Shown piece by piece: positions 18,094 to 26,000 of a stretch of 32,133 nt of DNA. The DNA lies in NCBI GenBank assembly GCA_009930125.1, contig RZYZ01000003.1:1-32133 (forward strand), read 5' to 3'. The stretch is from Clostridia bacterium (GTDB lineage: Bacteria; Bacillota; Clostridia; Clostridiales; Clostridiaceae). Each line of letters begins with the position of its first letter. Position 1 is the first letter of the stretch. The notes under the pieces were generated by a model. The model did not search any database. It was not told the DNA's origin and was given only the letters and a program-made list of their open reading frames with translations. The translations under genes and the position numbers were made by a program.

Positions 18094-18858
18094 TTATTTG
18101 GAAAAATAACCCAGTTCCTGAGAGATGGCCTTCTTGGCATCGAGAATATGTCTGGACAGTTCCTCCACCTTTTCATCGGTCATCCTCTGCACTGGTCCTG
18201 AAATACTGAAGGCCGCAACGGGTCTGCTGCTGTAATCCAGCACCGATGTGCCCATGCATTTCACTCCCAGCTCGTTCTCCTGGCGATCCATGGCATAGCC
18301 TTTTTCACGGATATCCCGGATTTCCTCCATGAAGGATGGAAAATCCGTGATGGTGTAATCCGTCTTTTCAGTGATTTCAATCTGGTTCCATATTCTTCTG
18401 ATTTCTTCATCGTCAAGATCCGCCAGCATGGCCTTCCCCACCGAGGTGGAATAGAGGGTGCCCTTCTTTCCGATGTTGGAATACATTCTCACGGTATTTT
18501 CAGACTCCACTTTATCCACATAGAGAATTTCAGATCCATCCATGATGACGAGATGAATCACTTCCCCTGAGAGGTCTCTCAGCTTTTCCAGGTATGGCCT
18601 CGCCACTTTCAGTACATCGAGTTTCTCAATGGGTCTGGATCCCAGAATGAACATCTTCATGGTGAGATGGTATCTGCCCGTCCCTTCATGCTGCTTCACA
18701 TAACCGTTGGAAATGAGTGTGCTTAAAAGCCGGTGAACGGTGCTCTTTGAAAGATTCACCCGTTCAGAGAGTTCCAGAAGCCCTACCCCTTCCACATGCT
18801 GAGACAAAACCTCCAGAAGCTGCATGGCTCTGTCGATGGATTGCACTGTATCTGCCAA
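18094..18858 (-). CDS. IclR family transcriptional regulator (KdgR-like)
   Basis: HTH SERVNLSKSTVHRLLSTLISNGYV; C-terminal effector domain. Probable start is TTG at 18858 (RBS GAGGTGA) rather than the track's 18906. Confidence 0.9.
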   Translation of the reverse strand: MADTVQSIDRAMQLLEVLSQHVEGVGLLELSERVNLSKSTVHRLLSTLISNGYVKQHEGTGRYHLTMKMFILGSRPIEKLDVLKVARPYLEKLRDLSGEVIHLVIMDGSEILYVDKVESENTVRMYSNIGKKGTLYSTSVGKAMLADLDDEEIRRIWNQIEITEKTDYTITDFPSFMEEIRDIREKGYAMDRQENELGVKCMGTSVLDYSSRPVAAFSISGPVQRMTDEKVEELSRHILDAKKAISQELGYFSK

Positions 18859-18862
18859 AGAA

Positions 18863-19519
18863 TCACCTCGTTTCCTTGTCATTGAAGATTTCTCTGATCT
18901 TCTCATTTAAGATCTCCGCCATTTTCCCATGACCTTCTTCATCCAGATGCATATGGTCCGTCTCACCCATCTTCAGATGCAGACCGGCATTTAGAAAATG
19001 AAATCCGTTGTCCTTGGCCATCTCTTCCAGATAGGGCACCATGTCTCTGGATTTTCTGTCCGCTTCACGACCCATGGATAAGTAGGCATCCACATGCATA
19101 TAGTCTTTTCCGATGGGCGCCGGTGCAACGATGAGAATCTCCGGGTCACTATCGTTTCTTCCCACTCCGTTGTGCAGAACCTTGTTTGCCAGTCTGATGA
19201 TGCCCATGGCAATGTTGTGGGGCGTCATGCTGTAGCGCTCTTTGGAATCATTGGTGCCGAGCTTGATGATCACAAGGTCCAGCGGTTTATGGGTCATGAT
19301 GCAGGGATAGATGTAATCCAGTCCCTTCAGTCCCTCCTTCAGCTGATCCTCACAGACAGCGCATCTGCCATTGAGCCCTTCCTCTATGATTTCATAGTCC
19401 TCGCCAAGATGCTTCTGAAGTTTTCTGGTCCATCGGATTTCCTTTGAAAATCTCTGTTCGTCCTTGGCGTTGAATCCCCAAGTGTTGGAATCGCCAAAGC
19501 ATAATACTCTTTTCTCCAT
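18863..19519 (-). CDS. SGNH/GDSL-family hydrolase (esterase)
   Basis: FGDSNTWGF block I, KLGTNDSK block III, DHMHLDEEGHGKMA block V. Confidence 0.92.
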   Translation of the reverse strand: MEKRVLCFGDSNTWGFNAKDEQRFSKEIRWTRKLQKHLGEDYEIIEEGLNGRCAVCEDQLKEGLKGLDYIYPCIMTHKPLDLVIIKLGTNDSKERYSMTPHNIAMGIIRLANKVLHNGVGRNDSDPEILIVAPAPIGKDYMHVDAYLSMGREADRKSRDMVPYLEEMAKDNGFHFLNAGLHLKMGETDHMHLDEEGHGKMAEILNEKIREIFNDKETR

Positions 19520-19587
19520 TCTAGTCTACTCCTTTTGTCATAGGATCCATAAAAGATCCCGGTTTTGTTATCATTTCTATTATCCTT

Positions 19588-19606
19588 GATAATGATAATG
19601 ATTTCA
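19588..19606. promoter_or_regulatory. Fur-box-like sequence upstream of SGNH hydrolase
   Basis: GATAATGATAATGATTTCA, 15 of 19 identical to the classical GATAATGATAATCATTATC by eye. Confidence 0.3.
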
Positions 19607-19806
19607 ATGCAGCGCAGAAACATTTACACCATAAAATTTATGAAGGACAGTAATTTCTCCTCATGGAACAGCTGTCAGTCCCTTCATCATTTTCAGGCAT
19701 TCTCAGAGTAAATGCAATGTAACTCTCCTAAGGTTGCATTTACTTTAAAATCTTTCTCGTGTAAATCTACTTTCGTTAATTTAAATACAAAAATCAATCT
19801 TTGTGA

Positions 19807-19812
19807 TATAAT
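19807..19812 (+). promoter_or_regulatory. -10 element (TATAAT) of scfA promoter
   Basis: Consensus TATAAT 31 bp before ATG; -35 weak. Confidence 0.5.
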
Positions 19813-19843
19813 ATTTACGCACTATTTAGAGGAGGTTTTCACT

Positions 19844-19993
19844 ATGAAAAAACACATCAAGACACTGACAAAAAGCACTCTAAAGAAAAGCGTTATCAAG
19901 GGAGGCTGCGGAGAATGCCAGACATCCTGCCAGTCCGCCTGCAAAACTTCCTGTACTGTAGCCAATCAGGAATGTGAGAATGCGGACAGATAG
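19844..19993 (+). CDS. scfA: SCIFF (six-cysteines-in-forty-five) ranthipeptide precursor
   Basis: MKKHIKTLTKSTLKKSVIKGGCGECQTSCQSACKTSCTVANQECENADR, 49 aa, six Cys, RBS GAGGAGG; precedes radical SAM maturase. Confidence 0.96.
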   Translation: MKKHIKTLTKSTLKKSVIKGGCGECQTSCQSACKTSCTVANQECENADR

Positions 19994-20005
19994 ATAACGT
20001 GAAGT

Positions 20006-20042
20006 GAAGGGCGTGATGCGAACATCATTCCCTTTTCTTTTT
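20006..20042 (+). terminator. Imperfect terminator/attenuator between scfA and scfB
   Basis: AAGGG-c-GTGATG-CGAA-CATCAT-t-CCCTT followed by TTCTTTTTCTT. Confidence 0.6.
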
Positions 20043-20077
20043 CTTATTACATTTAATAACTCAGGAGGAAAAACAAT

Positions 20078-21496
20078 ATGATCCATAAATACAAAATGAA
20101 CGGGCTAAGTATCGTCATGGATGTCAATGGAGGCTCCGTCCACGTGGTGGACGATGTCACCTATGATCTTCTGGACCACTACGAAGCCTATAGAGACGGT
20201 CAGATGGATGAAAAAGCGCTCCATGAGAGCATGAGCGGTTATGAACCGGAAGAAATCAGCGCATCCCTAAAGGAAGTCGAGGAGCTGGAAAAGGAAGGTC
20301 TTCTCTATACGGAAGACACCTACCCTGAACTGGCAGCCTTCCGAAACAGAAAACCTGTGATCAAAGCCTTATGCCTGAACATCGCCCATGACTGCAATCT
20401 GAAGTGCAGATACTGCTTTGCCCAGCAGGGAGATTTCGGCGGTGCTAAATGCCTGATGCCTCTTTCTGTCGGGAAAAGAGCGCTGGAATTTCTCGTGGAA
20501 AATTCAGGAAACAGAAGAAATCTCGAAGTGGACTTCTTCGGCGGAGAACCCCTCATGAACTTCGATGTGGTGAAGGAGCTGGTTCATTACGGAAACAAGC
20601 TGGGACAGGAACGAAACAAGAACTTCAGATTCACCATCACCACCAACGGTGTGCTTCTGGATGACAAGAAGATCGATTTCATCAATGAACACATGCACAA
20701 TGCTGTTCTTTCTCTCGATGGAAGAAAGAAAATCAATGACGACATGAGACTGACCATGGTGGATACAGGAAGCTATGACCTCATCGTGCCGAAGTTTCAA
20801 AGGCTGGTGGAGAAAAGAGGAAACAAGACCTACTACATCAGAGGAACCTTCACCAGAAACAGTCTGGATTTCTCCGAAGATGTGAAGCACTTCAAGGAGC
20901 TTGGTTTTGTGCATACGTCCATGGAGCCTGTGGTTTCAGCCGACGAGAATCCCTATGCCATCAGAGAAGAGGACCTGCCGGAAATTCTTGCGGAATACGA
21001 GAAGCTTGCTCTGGAGTATGCGGATATGAAGGTCAAAGGAGACCCCTTCAGCTTCTTCCACTTCATAGTGGACCTTACACAGGGCCCCTGCGTGATCAAG
21101 CGTATCACAGGATGCGGAGCAGGTACCGAATACCTCTCCATCACACCTGAAGGTGACATCTATCCCTGTCATCAGTTTGTAGGCAATGAAGCCTATAAGA
21201 TGGGCAACATCATGGAGGAGGAAGTCCACCTGCCCGAGGAAATGCAGACGTACTTCAAAAACGCCCATGTCTATACCAAAGAGGACTGCAGAACCTGCTT
21301 CTCCAAGTTCTACTGTTCCGGAGGCTGTCACGCCAACGCCATCAGTTTCAATGGAGACATCCATAAACCCTACAAGATAGGCTGTGAAATGCAGAGAAAA
21401 CGTCTGGAATGTGCCATCATGATCGAAGCCAAAAGAATGATCGATGGAGCGGAAGAAGATGCAGAGGAAACGCGCGAAGAGGTGCTGTTTCTATGA
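20078..21496 (+). CDS. scfB: Thioether cross-link-forming SCIFF peptide maturase (radical SAM/SPASM)
   Basis: CNLKCRYC radical SAM motif, FFGGEPLMNF, SPASM cysteines CHQF...CRTCFSKFYCSGGCHANA; 472 aa; RBS AGGAGG. Confidence 0.96.
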   Translation: MIHKYKMNGLSIVMDVNGGSVHVVDDVTYDLLDHYEAYRDGQMDEKALHESMSGYEPEEISASLKEVEELEKEGLLYTEDTYPELAAFRNRKPVIKALCLNIAHDCNLKCRYCFAQQGDFGGAKCLMPLSVGKRALEFLVENSGNRRNLEVDFFGGEPLMNFDVVKELVHYGNKLGQERNKNFRFTITTNGVLLDDKKIDFINEHMHNAVLSLDGRKKINDDMRLTMVDTGSYDLIVPKFQRLVEKRGNKTYYIRGTFTRNSLDFSEDVKHFKELGFVHTSMEPVVSADENPYAIREEDLPEILAEYEKLALEYADMKVKGDPFSFFHFIVDLTQGPCVIKRITGCGAGTEYLSITPEGDIYPCHQFVGNEAYKMGNIMEEEVHLPEEMQTYFKNAHVYTKEDCRTCFSKFYCSGGCHANAISFNGDIHKPYKIGCEMQRKRLECAIMIEAKRMIDGAEEDAEETREEVLFL

Positions 21497-22953
21497 TCCG
21501 CTATGACAGGCTTCCTCTGATCCAGGGCCTCCTGGATTATGCCAAGGAGAAGAACGCCAGGTTTCATATGCCGGGTCACCGTAATGAGGAGAACATTAAG
21601 GAGCTTTCCATCCTGAAGGAGAATCTCTACAGCTTTGATGTGACGGAAGTGGAAGGCACAGACAATCTTCACTACCCCGAGGAAATCATCGCCAGGTCCC
21701 AGATGCTTCTCACCCGGGCCATGGGGTCAAAGGAAAGCCTCTACTGCGTAAACGGAAGCACGGCCGCTAATTACGCCATGATCTTCGGACTCCTGAAAAG
21801 AGAAGAAACTGTTCTTGTTCAGCGGAACTGTCATCAGAGCATCTATCATGCCATTTCTCTCCTTGAGCTGGAACCGGCCTATCTCCTGCCTGAAATGGTG
21901 GAAGACTTCAATCTGCCGTCCTTCATCACCCTTAAAGAGCTGAAGCGTGTTCATGAAGCCAATCCGAAGGCTCGGGCAGTGATCCTGACTTCCCCCACCT
22001 ATCACGGCATGGTCACAGACATTTCCCCTCTGTCGGAGTACTGCGACAGACATGGATTGTATCTCCTGGTGGACGAAGCCCACGGGGCGCATTTTCCTTT
22101 TTCTCCCCTGCTTCCGGATTCTTCTCTGAAGTCAGGGGCTCACGCCTCCAGTGTCAGCTTCCACAAGACCCTGCCTAGTCTCACCCAGGGATCGGTGCTG
22201 AACCTGTCGGAAAAACTCACGGAGGAGGAAAGGTATCGCATCCGCCACTACCATCGTGTATTCCAGAGCAGCAGCCCTTCTTATCCGCTTCTTGCTTCCA
22301 TGGAGATTGCAAGATACATTATGGAGGAAAAGGGAGACGCTTCATACAAGTCGCTGCTTAAAGAGATCACCCTTCTGAAAAATGAACTGATGAAGATCCC
22401 CGGCATCCGGATTCTCGGCAAGAAAGAGGTGCCTAACTTCGATGAAACCAGACTGGTCATCAAAGCGCCATTTCCTGGTGCCGAGATGGATCGGCTTCTT
22501 CGGGAAGAGCATCAGATCCAGTGTGAAATGACCGAAGGAAAAAACCTCATCTTCATCCTGACGCCTTTCGACAAGAAGGAGGATCTGGCACGGATCGCTC
22601 ACGCGCTCATGGCCATTTCACTGAAATACGAGAAAAGATGGTCTGAAGCAATAGAAGAGATGCCGTCCTTCCACTCCATGCACATGCAGATTCCGGTCCG
22701 AAGATTCTCGGAAAACGATGTGCTCCATCTTTCTTCGGAAGAAGTGCCTCTCAAGGAGGCTTCCGGGAAAGTCTCCACAGAAAAAATCGTGCCTTACCCG
22801 CCAGGCATCCCCCTTCTTCTGCCTGGAGAAGTGATCACACAGGAGATCCTGGATGCCCTGGACATCTACTACGCCGAGAACGCGAACATACTGAAGTCCC
22901 GGTCCAAAGAGAAAGACCGGATCTTTGTGGTCAAGGAAAATACGGCGCTGTAA
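21493..22953 (+). CDS. Orn/Lys/Arg decarboxylase-family PLP-dependent enzyme
   Basis: MPGHRNEEN, DVTEVEGTDNLHYPEE, VDEAHGAHFPF, SFHKTLPSLTQGS PLP-Lys motif. Start ATG 21493 overlaps the scfB stop (ATGA). Confidence 0.93.
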   Translation: MIRYDRLPLIQGLLDYAKEKNARFHMPGHRNEENIKELSILKENLYSFDVTEVEGTDNLHYPEEIIARSQMLLTRAMGSKESLYCVNGSTAANYAMIFGLLKREETVLVQRNCHQSIYHAISLLELEPAYLLPEMVEDFNLPSFITLKELKRVHEANPKARAVILTSPTYHGMVTDISPLSEYCDRHGLYLLVDEAHGAHFPFSPLLPDSSLKSGAHASSVSFHKTLPSLTQGSVLNLSEKLTEEERYRIRHYHRVFQSSSPSYPLLASMEIARYIMEEKGDASYKSLLKEITLLKNELMKIPGIRILGKKEVPNFDETRLVIKAPFPGAEMDRLLREEHQIQCEMTEGKNLIFILTPFDKKEDLARIAHALMAISLKYEKRWSEAIEEMPSFHSMHMQIPVRRFSENDVLHLSSEEVPLKEASGKVSTEKIVPYPPGIPLLLPGEVITQEILDALDIYYAENANILKSRSKEKDRIFVVKENTAL

Positions 22954-22963
22954 CAGACGTCAT

Positions 22964-23014
22964 AAAGAAGGAAGCGCAGCTGATCAATGAGGCTGCGCTT
23001 CCTTCTTTCTTTTT
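22964..23014. terminator. Strong intrinsic terminator
   Basis: AAAGAAGGAAGCGCAGC-N11-GCTGCGCTTCCTTCTTT, 17-bp perfect stem plus T-rich tail. Confidence 0.92.
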
Positions 23015-26000
23015 TCAGATTCTGGCTGTGAAGTTTCCGTTTTCCTCTTTCGTTATGGGTTCATCGGATGTCTTCTGAAGGATCTGTCGCACTTTCTCTT
23101 CCAGCTTTTCGTTTCCTCTGGCATAACCGAAGAGTTTCAACACTTCAGTCACCAGACTCTCCTCCGGAATGGAAACCTGCTTCTCCACCACATCCTGTAT
23201 GGCCAGCTGAATTTCTTCCAGAGGAAGATCCTCCGCCTCTCTTTTCATTTCTCTGGTGGCATAGCGATAGAAGCTGACACCGGAGTCCTTGTCCTCTCCA
23301 TAGATGAAATACTGACCTTCTTTTTCCACAATCTCATATCCGAGACCCGATAAAATGGTGTCGATGGTGTCTACACTTTTCTGGGTGTATCTTACACCAA
23401 AGGCTTTCAGTGTCTGTCTGTACAGTAGATTCAAAGTGATGGGCGCCTCCACATGAATGATTTTCATCAGTGTATCCTTGATGTCTCTGGTGTTCTTTGG
23501 CATCCTGAACTCTTCTGCGCTCATGGGTCTGTGATCAAACTCCGCCTGCACATAAGCTCTTGAAATCCCCTCTTCCGCACGGGAATCTTCCGGCTTCTCC
23601 TCCTGAGAAATGAGATTTCCGATGCCGAGGTCCTGGCTCTTGGCTTTATTTTCAGTGGTCATTGCACCACTGCGGATCTCTCTGACTTTCTCGAGAATTC
23701 TCTCCACTTCCTGCTGGCTGTTTTCCATCCAGTCCATGGGATAGACTTTCAGAAGATTCCATCCAAGTCCTTCCAGTACCATCTCCTGCAGAATGTCCCG
23801 ATCCCTTGCGCTTTTGGCATTTTTGTAGGATTCGCCCTGGCAGAGTATGCCCAGAAGATATTCCTCGGGCTTCTCTTCGTTCACCACGGCCAGATCCACC
23901 TTATATTTGGATGCACCGACGCGGATGTCCACCTGAAGACCCTTTGCCAAGAGCTCTTTACGGATGGCATCGGCAAGGGTGTCCTTCTGCACCCGGGACT
24001 TCACCTCTGCCAGGTCCACAGGCTGGCTGCCTCTTCGCGCATAGTCCAGAAATCCTTTCAGGTCATGAATGCCCTGGGAAGAGGTTCTGGACGTGTCCAT
24101 CATTTCCGGACGGATGCTGGTGAAGATCTTCATCTCCTTTTTGGATCTTGTGATGGCCACATTCAGGCGTTTCCATCCGTTTTCTCTGTTGAGCGGTCCG
24201 AAATTCAGCGTGATCTTTCCTTCTTCATCCGGTCCATACCCGATGCTGAACAGAATCACGTCCCGCTCATCTCCCTGGACATTCTCCAGATTCTTCACGA
24301 AAACCGGCTCGTCCATGGCAAGGATTCTTTCTTCGATTTCAGGATAATTCTTCAGCGCTTCAGAGAGGGTATCCTCAATCATGTCTTTCTGCGCCATGCT
24401 GAAGGTGACGACGCCAATGGAATCTTCTCTTCTTTTCTCATCCTGCAGGCGCATCATGATTTCAGCAACCACCGCTTCCGCTTCCTTGGGATTCGCTCTG
24501 GTGCCGCCTCGTCCATAGGTGGCCTCCACATACTGATAGCTCACCTTTGATTTCAGTTCTCCCGGTGAGGGATAGGTGTACAGGTCATTGTCATAGTAGG
24601 TTCTGTTGCTGTAGGCGATGAGGCTTTCATGACGACTTCTGTAGTGCCAGAGCAGTGAGGTCTCCGGCATGGATAAGGCCAGCGCATCCTCCAGAATATT
24701 ATCCAGATCCTCCATGACGCCATCTTCCTCTTCCACTTTGCCGCTGGCCGTACTGAAGAACGTGGTCGGAGGGAGCTGCTTGGGATCGCCTACGATGACT
24801 ACTTCCTTTCCTCTGGCCATGGCACCCACGGATTCCGCCGTCGGCATCTGGGAAGCCTCGTCGAAGATGACCAGATCAAAGTATTCCCTGGAGGTGCCCA
24901 GATACTGGGCCACAGACAGAGGGCTCATGAGCATGCAGGGCGTGATTCGCGGAAGAAGGTTCGGCAGTCTGTCAAAGAGGTTTCTCAGGGTCATGCCCCG
25001 ACCGCCGCTTCGTATGGCTCTCTGCAGGATGCCCACCTCCGAGGAGCCATTGGCTTCCTTCATCATATTCGGCACTCTGGAAGCCAGTACATGCTGGATT
25101 TCTCTCCTGGCCAGATTCTCGTACTTTTCCGTGATTTCCCTGAAATAGGCGATTTTTTCCTTGAACTGTCTGCCTGTCACCGCCTGAAGAAGAGGCTCCT
25201 TCGACAGGATATACAGGAAGGCTCCCTTATAAAGGCTCTTCATCAGGGCTTCTTCCGCATCCTTTCCGGGCAGGGTTCCTTCTTCATAAGCTTGAATCAT
25301 AGGCATCAGCTCTTTTTTCTCCGCCTTCTCGATGAGTCTGTTATAGGTTGTCCACTCTCTCAGAGCCTCCAGATTGTATCCATAGGTCGTAAGCCTGTCG
25401 AAGAACCGATAGGCCCAGTTCCCTTCCAGACCCGGAAGGGTCTCCACATCCAGTGAAAGCTTCTCTTTCAGGGCGGTGTAGTCCTTCTCGAAGGTTGAAT
25501 AGGCCTCTAGAAACTGCTGGGATGTTTCCTGGCGAATCTCTTTGAAGACCATGAGCGCTTTCTCTGCACCCTTCAGATCAAGCTGACGGAAGAGGCTTCT
25601 GAAGTTCTCTAGCTCCGCCATGATGCCTCTCAGATGCACGGATGTCTTCTCCTCCAACGAACTGATAAACGGCCTGTCAGAAACACCAAGACCACTCAGG
25701 ATCTCGTCAAGGGACGATTCCAGTTTTCTCTTCTCTTCCATCTGGTTAAGGAGAGGAAGGGTCTCTTCTTCCGTTACTTCCTTTCCTCTTCTCTGAGCGG
25801 ACAGGACTCTTGTGACTTTCTTCCGGGTCATGCCTCTCAGCAGGATGAACTTCTCCTCCGCTTTCAGGAACGTGTCTCTCAGCTCCTTTTCATTCAGAAG
25901 AAACAGGCTGGGTTCATATTCTGTCAGAAGCTTTTCTTCCAGCTGCTCCTTTTTCTCCGCCAGAAGAGCGGCGTTTTCCAGAAGATCCAGCCGGTAGCCG

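Noticed and set aside
19712-19843. N-terminal extension of the SCIFF ORF in the track (93 aa)
   Set aside because: The extension covers the promoter and RBS; SCIFF precursor starts at 19844.
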